Of a DNA stretch of 64,000 nt, positions 1-21,914 are shown piece after piece (positions within the stretch are counted from its first letter, which is position 1; the number at the start of each line of letters is the position of its first letter). A model generated the notes under the pieces. That model saw only the letters and a list, made by a program, of their open reading frames with translations, was not told where the DNA came from and did no database searches. The translations under genes and the position numbers were made by a program. This DNA comes from Erpetoichthys calabaricus. Lineage: Eukaryota; Chordata; Cladistia; Polypteriformes; Polypteridae. The stretch is taken from assembly GCF_900747795.2 (NCBI RefSeq), contig NC_041409.2:72213960-72277959 (forward strand), written 5' to 3'.

Positions 1-240
1 CGCGCCATGCGGGGAGTGAGAGAGACGGCAATATCTCACACTCTCTCCCCCCTTAAAGAAATTAAATGGGCGCGAGTGAGACCACTGACCTCCCTCCCTT
101 CTATTAGTTATAGGTTATAGTACGTTCGGCTTATCCATGAGTCCGGCTTATCTATGATACGATTTTATTTTAAAAATTCGTATGATTTTTGGTCTCCGGC
201 TAATACATGAGTCCGGCTTATAGACAAGAACTTAGGGTAA
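1..240. repeat. Probable DNA-transposon end (unclassified)
   Basis: A CpG-bearing stretch unlike the AT-rich DNA after it. The motif GAGTCCGGCTTAT occurs twice (about 137-149 and 209-221), with a TCCGGCTAAT variant between them. Reiterated CGGCTTATA-type motifs are what I recall from ends of pogo/Tigger-like elements in vertebrates, but I see no transposase and only one side of the element, because the window begins inside it. The family is a guess. Confidence 0.3.
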
Positions 241-360
241 TTGAAAACATTTAATCCACTTGTGTATCATGACAGTTTGGAAAAAAAAAATCTCATATAA
301 AATATTTTAGTCACTTCTTTGTTATTAATTTAATATTAAAAAAAAAAAATCATTCGCATC

Positions 361-590
361 AGCAAAACCAAGAAACTGGTTATTGCTTTTCGCTGCACCA
401 AAGAGCCTCTATGTCTAGTCACTATTCAAAGAGTGGCTGTAGAGGTAGTCCACTCCTGCAAGTACTTGGGGTTAAACTGCTCCTTACTGGTAAATGATGC
501 AGGACTATCCATGCACACACAACAAGACTGAAGAAAAGGTTCTATCTCAGAGCTGTTAAACTGCTGAATACTTTACCACGCCAAAATAAA
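361..590 (+). repeat. LINE reverse-transcriptase 3' fragment (L2/Rex1-like)
   Basis: One frame reads VAVEVVHSCKYLGL and, a little further on, RLKKRFYLRAVKLLN. This is the pattern of the end of the reverse-transcriptase domain of non-LTR retrotransposons, where a 'KYLG' motif is followed by an 'RLYFLRKL'-like motif. Only about 230 bases are recognisable and the frame is interrupted. The subfamily (L2, Rex1 or another jockey-clade relative) cannot be fixed by eye. Confidence 0.4.
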
Positions 591-1733
591 TTCTAGAATT
601 TTACACACCAATTACAATGTAACTGTTTTTTTTAACACAATGTTGAATTTGCTTCACCTCAAGTTTGACTAAATTAAGGAAATGTGTGTGAACTTTGCTG
701 AACTCCATTGAATTCAGAGAGGAATGAGGGACTGAACTACTTTTGAGTGGAATATACAGGTCTTCTAAGTGTCTCTAAGGGATAGGGAAAAGTCTGCCAA
801 CTATACTGGACCCATTATTGTGTCCATATATGTGATTTGAGTGCCATGATGCCTCCAAACACAAACAACTCTTGACAGAATAAATACCACAAACATAACA
901 TAAATAGATTATTGTGCTCACAGAGTTCCAACCTTGGGACACAAATTGGCCATGCCTCAAAGTGGCAGCGAGGGACTGGCTAGTTTCATTATTTGAAGAC
1001 AGGCTTTGGGAACAGCGGGAAGTCTTTTTATTTATTTTTTTTGGTTTCCCATGTATCTGGAAAAAATGCTATGCGCTTTCATCTTGTATCAACTAGAAAG
1101 AAATGCGTTGTAAATAGTACATTTTCTCATAGTGTGTCCTCTGTTTTCTGATGAGGGGATTGGGAGGGCTACTTTAAGGCTTGTTTTGAGTTGTTGCTAG
1201 GCACATGGCTAGTTTGCATGCATAATTAGTCAGGACTTGCTGGCTCATAGGGATCAGTGTTATTTATCTGGTGACCGTAATCCTAATACTGCCAGCTGTT
1301 TTTTTCAAAAATGCTTTGGTGAATTTTGCCAATCAACAGTATTCAGCAATATTTTAACAAAAAAAATTGTTTTGTATAGTAAACCTGTTGATGTACCTGT
1401 TTATTAAAAAGCAAAGTGGTGGGGTAGAAAAAGTCTGTCCCAAACTGTTTTGTGAAGGTGAGGTGTGTAAGAAGCAGAAGTTTGTCTGTTTTATGATAAT
1501 GCAGGCTAACCATTGGAAAATTACAAAAAGTCTGATAGCGGAAATAATGTGCAAAAGCAGTACTGCATAACATGTCTGAAGTAACGTAGTGGTGAAATTA
1601 CTGCAAAGTAAAATAAACAATTGTTTTACAATCAAATATCAGGTTTTGCCTTCAAAGGTTTTTTGCCTCCAAATACATTTAAATGATATTCAAATAGTGA
1701 CGTTTGATCTGCCCACCCTAATTTACAGTAAGG
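591..1733. other. GMFB upstream intron sequence, nothing recognised
   Basis: AT-rich DNA with no open frame matching a known protein and no clear repeat termini. I looked here for the missing GMFB exon encoding the KLRxFRFRKETNNAAIIM segment and did not find it. The short open frames are not supported by codon pattern or homology. Confidence 0.5.
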
Positions 1734-1735
1734 TA

Positions 1736-2521
1736 CAGTGGACCCTTGACTTACGAACTCAATTCGTTCGCGAGGGCTGGTTGTAACTCAGTTTGGTTGT
1801 AAGTCAAGACTATTTTTCCCATAAGAAATAATGGAAATACCCATAATGCGTTCTGAACCTCCCACAGCAACACTTACTTAACCTTTTCATAATAAAAAAG
1901 GGTTGTATAATGTGCTTAATTTACCAAAATCACCCATAATTTTTCTAATGTACTAACCAAAAAGTTATAAAAAGTGCCTAGCCTACCAGAAACAACAATT
2001 TCATACGGTACTCTCCATTTAATTTGACATCTTTGAGCTGCAGGAAGGGAGGAGGAGGAGGAGGAGGAGAATGAAATGGAAGGTGGTTATTGTTTGGAAG
2101 GAGCCTCCTTATACAAATCTTTTCTTTGTAAAATTGTCGAGCATTTTGACATGCTGTACATATTAGCTAGATTGGTCACACGAACACCACTCTCATATTT
2201 CCACACAATTTCCTTCTTCGTTTCGATTGTGATTGCTTTCTTTACCTTCGTTACCTTCTCTTCCTTCCTTAGCAATTATCAAAAAAAAATTATATAAATC
2301 ACTGCACTGACCGAAATTACGTCCACAAACACATGTATCTGGGCTCCGACTGACGCTTACGAATGCTCCCGGCTGTTTGTTTAAAATCGCGCTAGCGGAT
2401 ACACGTGACCGCATTCAGGTTGTAACGCAAGATGTTGGTCGTAAATGAAAACTAAAATTTTGATCGTAAATCAAGTTGTTCGCATGTCAGGCCAGTCGTA
2501 CTGTATATCAAGGGTAAACTG
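1736..2521 (-). mobile_element. Tigger/pogo-type DNA transposon, internally deleted
   Basis: The element starts with CAGTGGACCCTTGACTTACG. Its right end, read in reverse, starts CAGTTTACCCTTGAT, so the ends form a degraded inverted repeat. TA dinucleotides flank it at 1734-1735 and 2522-2523, as expected for the Tc1/mariner/pogo superfamily. On the minus strand (about 2087-2275) a short frame reads KKAITIETKKEIVWKYESGV followed by RVTNLANMYSMSKCSTIL, which is the CENP-B/pogo helix-turn-helix that opens Tigger transposases. The rest of the transposase is missing at this length (~786 bp). A GGA-repeat tract lies at about 2048-2070. It is a dead copy inside GMFB intronic DNA. Confidence 0.75.
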
Positions 2522-2523
2522 TA

Positions 2524-3575
2524 TTATCAAAAAAGGTAATGTCCAGTCAATCCATAAAAATAACCTTGCAGCCAAAACAGGCCACAGGGTTGTTATTATT
2601 ACTACTACTAGTAATGATTGACTATCTTAACTAAATGACCACTAGAGTGCTAATGGCACGTCTTTCTCATCTCTTACCTATCTAGATAATCTCTGGCTTC
2701 TTTTCTCTAGCCAGTTATGTTTGTTTCTACTCTCACACTCTAAAAGCTATAAATAAAACATTTCCTCGAGATACTTTCAGGTCACATCGGTATCTTGTGT
2801 GGAATTTAGGAAAATGCTGTAACTGTAACAGTGCACCAGTCTTCTAGCTTCCTCTGCTGGCGTTTGGACTGTATACCTTTTTTATATTTAATATTTTTTA
2901 AAATAGGGCCAAGGTGACCCCATCACCACCAATTATTGGGTTGCCTGCACTCCAGCAGCTTGAACAAGTTTAGTCTTATTTTTACCAATAGTATAGATAA
3001 AGCATATGAAACCTGAGTGTCTGGCAGTCCAGAGTTTTGAGTCATTTGCCCCAGCATCAAAACAGATTATTAAATATTACAGTTTAATTTACATGCCTAT
3101 ACCCATAATTTCCCTGCACACCTTTCACAACTTTTTAACTGCAGCAGTAGAAAGGACATTTCTAATGGATTAAAATGAAGGCCATTTTGTATAACATATG
3201 ACAGCCTGATATAGACTGATTCTAGATGCAGGTGAATGCTTATATTTGTTATTATTCTCTTGGGTGACTACTATGCACCCATCATTGCAAGAATGCTGAG
3301 TGTTTAAGCTCAATGATTTTTAGCAGTTAATACATAAAAAAAACATGCCAGAGAATCAGTTCCATGCTGCTTTTTTTTATTTGACATTATGTGGTGTGAT
3401 TTTTCATGTTCAATTGGGTGTGGGTGTATATGTGTCTGTGTATACATATACAGGAGCACAATCTAATTTTCTTGTAATGTTTGTGGTATGTTTTGCTGCA
3501 TGTTTGAATTTTTTTTTTTTTTTTTATTTTATTTACTCGCTTTTTTTTTTGTCTCCTTATCTCTTTGCTACCCAG
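2524..3575. other. GMFB intron 2 (3' part), nothing recognised
   Basis: AT-rich intron ending in a long T-rich tract (about 3508-3550) that serves as the polypyrimidine tract for the exon starting at 3576. No coding exon or transposon terminus was seen. Confidence 0.5.
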
Positions 3576-11052
<7,477 letters not shown>

Positions 11053-13565
11053 ACTGCGGCAGTGTGGTAACGTGTTGTTACCAAGGGAGCAAATGTATTT
11101 TTTTAACACATGACTGTCATTTATGTTTTTTTTTTTTTTTTTGTATTATTTTTGGTCATTCAACTATTCTAGAAACCAGTGATAACAGTTTTGTAGAAAA
11201 CGAAAAGGATGGTCTTAGACCAGTAACCAATATAATACTTCAAAAAAAGTGTACCATATTACATAGTGTTGTTCTCATTAAATCTTCTGTTCTTGGCCTC
11301 CACGTGTTTGCAGCATTGTGCCAGTAAATTGTGATCCAGTTCAAATGTCTTTATTTCCTTGTAAGTTTCTAGTATGCATTGCATACAGTGCTATAAGCAA
11401 ACCAAAATGAATAATCTTAACCATTATTGTCTTTATTGCTAATGTCTGACATCTCCTTCCAAAGGCAAGGGTAATATATTTAGCTTCTGAATGCAAAGTA
11501 TTCTGTGTTAATTTGGTTAAAAGGATTTAAGACCATAAAAACATTTTACTTCTGCATTTATATGTAAATTGCATTTGGAATGCTCATGCCACATGCATTA
11601 GGCACTTCCTTTGAAATGGACACATATTTGAAAAGTCTAATTTTACTATAACATAGAGGACATTTGTTTCAAGATTAAGGGAAAACGTCCTCCTCCAAAT
11701 AAAATTATTTGTGATAGCAAGTGATCATTATAAGTTTGTTTATCATTGCCATCTTCACTGAGATGGGATACATTTTGACCTTAGTTTGTCTTTTTTCAGT
11801 ATTGTAACATTCTTGTGTTTTATAAGGGTTTTCTATACAGTAGATGCTTGCCTTACTACCATCCAGTCACCTATAGGCTTAGTCGGCTAGATGCATCAGC
11901 TCTAAGTTGTTGTTTGCTTTAGGATAACCTGATATACACTTAATGGTATTACTTTTTTGGTTTATGTTTGTAATTGCCATGATCCTAAAAGCAGTTACTT
12001 TCTATAAGTGAATTACTAGACAGGTTTTAATGCTTTATTATCTGTGAAATTGTGTTTTTCATGTAAAGTATCTTAAAAATAGAAGGCCAAATTTAAAGTG
12101 TGCTAATAGGTAACTGTTAAATGTTCTAGTCATAGTGCTCTGGCTATAACATACTTATGCATGTATTTCATGCTTTTTGCATTGTGGGCCTCGTTTCCCA
12201 TGGCTTATGTTAACTACTGGCTGGAGACGCGCTCTCACATGGTTTTTGTCAGTAGTAAATACAGAAAGACTTTTCAGGCTAAACAAAACTATCTGATGGC
12301 CTTCTGTTGAGCTGAATCACATGATACCCTGTTCCACATTTTCTTATTAATTTTTGACTTACTGTACTGTACTCTAAGCACTGTATTGGTGCCAAGAAAG
12401 ACTTGTAGGAAAGTAGAATGTGTTATATTTTGATACATGTGAGGTTTGTTTCAGGTACTCCTTATTCAAAAGAATGAATATGGTGTTCTTTAAATTACCT
12501 ACAGATGTACTTGAAATAAATTGAATTGTTGGGGAGGGTCTTGCATGCAAAATGAGGAAGATATTTAAATAATTCCAGCTTTAGATTTTTATTATCCAAA
12601 TGAAGTGTTCATAGCAGCATATCACCATTTGCATAGATATTTTAGAAAATCACACAATATTGTGTCTAGTATTTAGTGTAAACAATTGCTGAAATACAAG
12701 TTTAGAAATTAAATATCCATTTCAACACTAAAATTGTTCATGTTATGCACTATTGAAGAATGACCTAAAACAATTAATTTCCCAAAAATGTTTACTATTC
12801 TTACAAAAAACAAAGTTGTGAACTTTATAAAGATGGACCTAAACAGTTCAGTGGGAGACCATGCTGTCTTCTCATTTATTACCATGCACAGTTATTGTAT
12901 GAAATTATTTAAAGTTAGATTTTTAAGATCTTGTCAGTATTCAGTCATGTCCAACAGCACTTGAAAATGTGTGTAATAACAAGGAATTGTGCAATCATTT
13001 CTCATTTGTCTTCCATATTCTGCTGTGAGAACTTGTCAAATTCCTGACATAACAGATATTTATTATAGTTTACAACATCTGTCTCCTATCCCTTTGTTTT
13101 TGTTTAGCTTTAAGTAGCTTTGACTCTAAACTTAATCCCTCCTGATACATTCATTATCCAAAGTGGGTTTAATTGTTTAACTATAACTTGCATGGGGACC
13201 AAAAATATATACTGCAGTGTTTCCTGCAGGTATCTTTTAATTTATTGAAGTGTGGGATCACAAACAACTTGTGCATTCAAATATTTCCAGACCTTCAATA
13301 GGGCATGGCTGTCCTTTGGACATAGACATGAATAGTAGTCTGGGGTGAAGAGGCTTTTAACATTTCATGTCCTGAAGTGTTTTTGGTGACCATAACTTCA
13401 GACATTAACACAGCAGCTTGTAACTACTGAATGCATATAAAGAAAATCCTCTACTGTATAGTAGATACAGTTTGGATGTGTTATTTATTTGTTTCTTCTC
13501 TGTGTTGCCCAATTGCAAGTGGGTCCGCAGTGCCTCTTAATTATTTTTTTTTACTATCTGCAATT

Positions 13566-13602
<37 letters not shown>

Positions 13603-16150
13603 GCCAAATAAATTACACATTTAGTTTTTCATTTATCCTGTTTTGTATCTTTGTGAGGTCATGCTTAAGAACAAGATTGCTCATTGTACTGAAATAAAAA
13701 TTCTCACACAAGTGTAGAAACTTGTGTTTGTCATTAGGACTCATTGTTTTACATTTGTCAAGTTTTACAGGGTCTGCTTTTACTTTAAGGGCATTGTAGG
13801 TCTTGAACAAACACAAACCCTTCTGCCTTTTCCATTCAGAAGCAGTAATTAAGTGACCATCTTTTGTATTTTTACTGTTAACTGTACTAATCTTGTATTG
13901 ATGGGTATGAATTAATATGAATACGTAATTACCTGTTGTAACACCGTTTACCAGCTCAGTGGCTATTTCAATCGTCTCATGTCTGTGACATGCTGGGCTA
14001 GTTATAATCTTGTGAGTTTAGGATAAGTATTTATATTGTTATATATATTTACTGTTCTTGAAGATGCAGCACTTTTCAAAGCCCTTTGCCTTGTGTGGTT
14101 TAATGTAATCATGGATGATTTTCTTACATACTTCCAATCATGGGGTGAATGAAGGTGTCTTTATTCTTTTTTTAACCTTTGTAAAAACTTTGCCGAAGAT
14201 GGACACAGACACCTGACCAACCTAAACAAGCCTGATCATTACCACAGTATGATGAATCCTGGATTGCTTAGTCTTTTCCCCAGGCTGAATGTTGTGACTT
14301 TGATTTATAGCAACATAATAAATAAAGATGCTTTTGTCATTCAGCCTTTGACTTTGTTAAAGATACTATCTGTTTAACCTTGCTGGAATTCAACAAAAAT
14401 TTAGCTTGTTTTAATGATTCAAGGCATTTCTTGGCTATAAATTTTTTTTTTTTTTTTTTTTTGCAAGAAGGGCTTCAAGCAATTTTGTGCTGCTTTAATT
14501 TCAATTTGTTTGTTGTTGTGACTTTTTGACCTCTCGGACAGAATAAAATCATTCATTACAGCAGCAGGCAAGGATCAGAAAGAATAGTTTTTAAAGTTGT
14601 AAGACTTTCAGGATGTTGAGTACCACCATTGTTTTAATGTATTTATAAATTGTTTTCTCACTAGACTTGGATATAATGTATACTGTGTATAACCAAAAAC
14701 ACACGCAGTCATTTGAAAATATTAACCCTTTTTCTGAATTTAAATGCACATTTGCTTGCCCTGTTTTAACTCTCATTTTTGTAACCCTAATTGTAAGTCA
14801 CTGAAGCCCTTTCTGTAGCATCTTCCTCACATTATTCTCCTGAAATTTGCCATTCCTTAGATATTAAACCTAATTAGTAACTGCCTCCAGTTTAATGGTC
14901 TTATTTTGTTACCTTTTGAAATGTAAAATATAAATCTGCTTTAAATATGAATATCTTTTGTCTTGTTAAAATTAAGTAGATGTATCTAATGCCTGTTTTT
15001 ATATTTAAATAAGTGTTTGGTTTTGGCCCAAATTGGCTGTGAAAATTTCTCAGAATGTGCACTGTTTTTGTGAATGTATGGTTGCTTCAATTTGATAAGT
15101 GCTATCTTTGATTCCTTAAAAACAGGTCACACATCGGAAATTTTCCCTCATAAGGATCATAAAATGATTCTGTATTTTGTTCTATCTAAGTGATAAGTTT
15201 TTTTTTTATGGCTAAAAATATATTTCTAACTTAACCAAGGTATTTTTAAAATCTAGTGGTTAATCAGACATTTATACGTTATTTTAATTGGTGAATATTG
15301 TGGGGGTTTTTTTTTTTTTTTTTTAAAGGCTTACAATTTAGACAGTCTTCTGATAGACGGACACATAACTTTATTAATCCCATGGGGAAATTCGAAAATT
15401 ACTGATTGGCTCTTGAAAATAATTTTCCCCACAGCAACCGTATTAAAATATATTAATTTGTAACTATGATGTAGTCTCAAATCTTTCTAGTGTTTGCATT
15501 AGAATTTGTATTCAGGCTTTTTAACTTTAGGCACAGATCATTTTGTCTCCACAATAACAAAACTAACAGCACTTTGCTATATTAGAATGTGCTCTAGTAT
15601 TGCGTTGTAAAAACTTTTTTAAACCTTTGTCCAAATCAGGAACATAATAAATCATCTCCATATTTAGTTTGCAGCAACAAAACATTATGTCTTTGTTTTT
15701 GCAATAAACTGCAACCTTTAATCATACCTCATGTTTAACAAATATTAGTGTGTTATCTGCATAGAATTTAAAGTGATTTATGTACAGTTTACTGAAACTG
15801 GATATCATTTACTGAATTGGATATTCACGCAAAATTTGGTTTCAGCTTTCAATGTGTAGTTTTGTTCTGTAAACTGACTGCTTTTTTAAATAAACATGGA
15901 TTAGATTTTTTACATTCAGAAATGTATTTTTTTTAATTTGACCAGTAAACTGGATACTTGTGGATGTTTTCCTGTATTTTCTAATGAAGTTCAAAGAATC
16001 TGGTTAAATTTCTCCTACTTGAATAGTTTACTAAATAAGTGATTAATTTACATGATTTTGTAAAACAGTGCAGTATACACAGTTTACTGACTGCCAAAAC
16101 TCAAGGTGACATTCTACTTCTCTGCTCTGACATATACTGTATGTTAAAAG
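11053..16150 (+). other. GMFB 3' UTR and flanking DNA
   Basis: After the GMFB stop codon (11050-11052) there are about 5 kb with few transposon traces, consistent with a long 3' UTR; the human gene also has one of several kilobases. Poly(A) signal candidates are the overlapping AATAAATAAAG at about 14317-14327, GAATAAAATC near 14542 and AAATAAACATGG near 15889. I cannot tell which is used. T-runs at about 13570-13599, 14441-14462 and 15307-15324 break up the stretch. No other gene was recognised. Confidence 0.5.
15350..15415 (-). repeat. Retroposon tail fragment
   Basis: On the minus strand it reads AATTTCCCCATGGGATTAAT followed by AAAGTTATGTGTCCGTCTATC. The plus-strand copy at about 34680-34733 has AATTTCCCCTTGGGATTAAT followed by AAAGTCTATCTATC. 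This is the end of a fish non-LTR element or SINE. Confidence 0.45.
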
Positions 16151-16156
16151 CTAAAA

Positions 16157-16470
16157 TCCAATGAGAAGGGGAAGCAAAATGACACATTTTATTGGCTAAC
16201 TAAGTAGATTACAATATGCAAGCTTTCAAGGCAGCTCAGGCCCCTTTTTCCGGCAAGGTGTAATACAGAAAGTGGAGTTACCTGTGTTTATACAGTATAT
16301 ACACCAGGAAAGATGTCCACTTTTAAAACCCTTCTGAGACATCTTTAGTGTTATTAACAGACCTCCCCAATCTAAAGGTCTGTTAATATTTGATATTATA
16401 GTTGCATCGTAAGCTTTCTTATTAGTTAGCCAGTAAAAGGTGTAATTTTGCTTTGCTTCTCATTGCATCC
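16157..16470. mobile_element. MITE-like element with ~60-bp inverted repeats
   Basis: The left end reads TCCAATGAGAAGG, then GAAGCAAAATGACACATTTT and ATTGGCTAACTAA. The right end, reversed, reads GGATGCAATGAGAAG, GCAAAATTACACCTTTTACT and GGCTAACTAATAAGAAAGCTT. These make imperfect terminal inverted repeats of about 60 bases around a unique middle. A fragment of the same family (left part only) is at 43758-43849. No coding capacity; superfamily not assigned. Confidence 0.65.
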
Positions 16471-17708
16471 GTAAATGACTAACAGGGTACATTACTCTTA
16501 CAACTACAAAGCTAAAGTAGAAATGCATTTTTTTTCCTTCCTGTAAAAATCATGGGAACAATTCCGATAAAGAAAGCACGTTGCTTGTTCTAATGACAGA
16601 TCTTAAAGGAACTGGATAGTTTCTGGTTAGTTTGTATTTCTTTTGCTATATGCTGCTTAGAATATTTAGATTTATTTCATACAGTTCACCAGTTTTCTGT
16701 TTCTTGCCTGGTGCACTTGTGGTCTGTATACAAATCAGTAGGACATGGGTGTGTGAAATCTGTGTTTTGTTATTTACCTCAAAAGACGTGCAAAGTTAAA
16801 TCTACAAATAAAAACAATGCATTGATGTTCACTAAGAGTGTTGTCTGTTTATTAAATATTGAAAGCTTAATTAACAGTAACCTGTATAAAGGCTCTTCCA
16901 AACTTGATAGCTCTCTCAATTAGAATCATCAGGATGCACATAGAAATATAAAGGGAGCTAATTATTATATGTTAAAAAGGAAACATTAGGGAGTTGTATT
17001 TTCAACACAAGTAAAATGTTTGTTCAGACGGAGAGGTTTTAATAAACAAGTGCTTTAGTGTGAAATGAACTGACTTGTTTATCTTCTCCTAAACTAATTG
17101 TGTTCTAGCCTTCAATATCGCCAAGTTACAAAAAGAGGTAATGTTTCTTTAAAAATGTTTATTCGTGATGATGGAATTTGGAAAAGTCTTGAATAAAAAT
17201 AAGGCAAAATAAAAGCGCTTTAAAAAGCTTACCAGTTATGTTGGTGTAGCCCTCCAGGAAGTGTACTGCTGGGGGTGGCTTAGTCTGTTCTGGTGCAGGA
17301 GCGAGTTCTGTTTTGCTAGGAGCGTTAAGGAGTTGCTTTTGAGTGTGTCTTTGAAACACAGATATCATATGTTTGTGACTTGCAATTCCCCAAGCAAATG
17401 TCAGACTGGAAAAACTGCACTAATGAAGAAATTCATAACCAGTGGAAAAGAGATAAACGAATACGTCTTGCTGCAACAATTGATGAGAAAGATGATTTAG
17501 GATGTAAAGAAAAGTCTGGGGCCATAGTTACACAAGTATAACAATTGTCATCTTGGGATTACTAAGTCTACAGATGAAATCCTTAACCCCAAAGACTAAT
17601 GGTAACTGAAAAAAATCTATTTAGAATGGGGAAAAAAAACTTAACTCTTGGGAGTTAAACAGCATTAACCCTTGAATTGAATTTGGTCATTTTTAGATAA
17701 AAAGTGTA
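16471..17708. other. Intergenic, nothing recognised
   Basis: Between the GMFB flank and the first Tc1 element. AT-rich, no conserved peptide and no repeat termini identified. Confidence 0.45.
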
Positions 17709-17710
17709 TA

Positions 17711-19360
17711 CAGTTAGGTCCATAAATATTTGGACAGAGACAACTTTTTTCTAATTTTGGTTCTGTACATTATAGCAATGAATTTTAAATGAAACAACTC
17801 CGATGCAGTTGAAGTGCAGACTTTCAGCTTTAATTCAGTGGGGTGAACAAAACGATTGCATAAAAATGTGAGGCAACTAAAGCATTTTTTTAACAGAATC
17901 TCTTCACTTCAGGGGCTCAAAAGTAATTGGACAAATTAAATAACTGGAAATAAAATGTTCATTTCTAATACTTGGTTGAAAACCCTTTGCTGGCAATGAC
18001 AGCCTGAAGTCTTGAACTCATGGACATCACCAGATGATGGGTTTCCTCCTTTTTAATGCTCTGCCAGGCCTTTACTGCAGCGGCTTTCAGTTGCTGTTTG
18101 TTTGTGGGCCTTTCTGTCTGAAGTTTAGTCTTCAACAAGTGAAATGCATGCTCAATTGGGTTAAGATCATGTGACTGACTTGGCCATTCAAGAATTTTCC
18201 ACTTCTTTGCTTCAATAAACTCCTGGGTTGCTTTGGCTGTATGTTTTGGGTCATTGTCCATCTATATCATGAAACGCCGCCCAATCAATTTGACTGCATT
18301 TAGCTGGATTTGAGCAGACAGTATGTCTCTGAACACCTCAGAATTTATTCGGCTGCTTCTGTCCTGTGTCACATCATCAATAAACACTAGTGTCCCAGTG
18401 CCACTGGCAGCCATGCATGCCCAAGCCATCACACTGCCTCCACCGTGTTTTACAGATTATGTGGTATGCCTTGGATAATGAGCTGTTCCACACCTTCTCC
18501 ATACTTTTTTCTTGCCATCATTCTGGTAGAGGTTGATCTTGGTTTCATCTGTCCAAAGAATGTTTTTCCAGAACTGTGCTGGCTTTTTTAGATGTTCTTT
18601 AGCAAGGTCCAATCTAGCCTTTCTATTCTTGAGGCTTATGAGTGGCTTGCACTTTGCAGTGCACCCTCTGTATTTACTTTCATGCAGTCTTCTCTTTATG
18701 GTAGACTTGGATATCGATACGCCTACCCCCTGGTAAGAGTGTTGTTCACTTGGTTGGCTGTTGTGAAGGGGTTTCTCTTCACCATGGAAATGATTCTGTG
18801 ATCATCCACCACTGTTGTCTTCTGTGGACGTCCAGGTCTTTTTGCGTTGCTGAGTTCACCAGTGCTTGCTTTCTCAGGATGTACCAAACTGTAGATTTTG
18901 CCACTCGTAATATTGTAGCAATTTCTCGGAGGGGTTTTTGTCTGTTTTTGCAGCATAAGGATGGCTTCTTTCACCTGCATGGAGAGCTCCTTTGACCGCA
19001 TGTTGTCTATTCACAGCAAAATCTTCCACATGCAAGCACCACATCTCAAATCAACTCCAGGCCTTTTATCTGCTTAATTGATAATGACATAACGACGGAC
19101 TTGCCCACACCTGCCCATGAAACAGCCTTTGAGTCAATTGTCCAATTACTTTTGAGCCCCTGAAATGAAGGAATTGTGTTAAAAAAATGCTTTAGTTGCC
19201 ACACATTTTTCTGCAATCGTTTTGTTCACCTGACTGAATTAAAGCTGAAAGTCTGTACTTCAACTGCATCTGAGTTGTTTCATTTAAAATTCATTGTGGT
19301 AATGTACAGAACCAAAATGAGAAAAAGTTGTCTCTGTCCAAATATTTATGGACCTAACTG
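17711..19360 (-). mobile_element. Tc1-like transposon, full length with long inverted repeats
   Basis: The ends are perfect mirrors at the outside (CAGTTAGGTCCATAAATATT at 17711 and its complement ending at 19360) and TA flanks both sides (17709-17710 and 19361-19362). The inverted repeats continue, with a few changes, for about 230 bases to the GGCTCAAAAGTAATTGGACAA motif, giving the outer-plus-inner motif layout of IR/DR-type Tc1 elements such as those in salmonids. At 1650 bp it is the usual length, and it carries one transposase gene on the minus strand. Confidence 0.93.
17965..19001 (-). pseudogene. Tc1 transposase, inactivated
   Basis: The minus-strand start reads MRSKELSMQVKEAILMLQKQ, the N-terminal helix-turn-helix, followed by a GRPQKT basic linker and a second HTH. 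The C-terminal part (from 18261) has DNDPKHTA with the second catalytic Asp and DLNPIEHAF with the final Glu of the DDE triad, ending ...SKGFSTKY and stop. The first part (19001 to about 18723) and last part (18261-17965) lie in different frames, so at least one frameshift separates them, and the middle frame is not continuously open. It cannot make a full transposase. Confidence 0.85.
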
Positions 19361-19362
19361 TA

Positions 19363-19821
19363 AGTCACACGTTTGCCTGTAGTCATTTTTGGAATTTAAA
19401 CTTCTTACCTGTTGAGAAATGTAAGAGAACTTTTCATATTATTTGACTTCTTTTTATTTGCTTTAATGAATCATGGGCCCTTTATTCATTATATGAATAT
19501 TAAGGACCAGGACCATTTATCTCAAATCTTGTTGTTCTCTATCATGCAATAAGTTGAGTGTAAACCCCAGTGGTTACAATGGCTGTCCAATTCTATGTGG
19601 CCTTGAACAATTTTGAAAACATAGATTGCTTTTGCTACACACCAAGTATTTACATAAGGATATAGCAGACCTTAAAATATTTTGTATTAAATAGTCAAAG
19701 TCCTAATAAAGTAGTCCCCAATTATGGAGAGCAGCTTAGTGCTGTAAGGGTTGCACAATGTACTAAAAAGAGTGTCAGTTTGAAATATGCCATTGTGGCC
19801 AATTCCACTAAATCAAAGAAG
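19363..19821. other. Spacer between two Tc1 elements, nothing recognised
   Basis: About 460 bases of AT-rich DNA with no open frame of note and no repeat boundary. Confidence 0.4.
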
Positions 19822-20279
19822 TAAACTGCTCAAAAAAATTAAAGGAACACTTTGAAAACACATCAGATCTCAAGGGGGGGGGGGGGGGGAATCCTGCTGG
19901 ATATCTCTACTGATGTGGTAATGTGTTAGGAACAAAAGGATGCCACCTTGTTTGATGGAAATGAAAATTATCAACTTACAGAGGGCTGAATTCAAAGACC
20001 GCCCGAAAATCAAAGTGAAAAAATGGTGTGGTATGCTAGTCTAATTTGCTGAAATTTCATTGCAGTAACTGAAAATCGTACTCGGTAGTTTGTATACTGC
20101 CCCCCCAACCGTGCTTGTATGCCTGACAACATGGGGAGGGGCATGCTCCTAATGAGATGACAGATGGTGTCCTGGGGGATCTTCTCCCAGATCTGGACCA
20201 GGGAATCGCTGAGCTCCAGGACAGTCTGAGGTGCAACCTGGCGGCGTCGGATGGACTGAAACATGATATCCCAGAGGTA

Positions 20280-21914
<1,635 letters not shown>

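Noticed and set aside
1-3575. Search for GMFB exons 1 and 2
   Set aside because: No KLRxFRFRKETNNAA coding segment with splice sites could be found on the plus strand; these exons are taken to lie upstream of the window.
13431-13697. 88-codon Phe-rich open frame
   Set aside because: Produced by a T-run in the GMFB 3' flank; no homology or codon signal.
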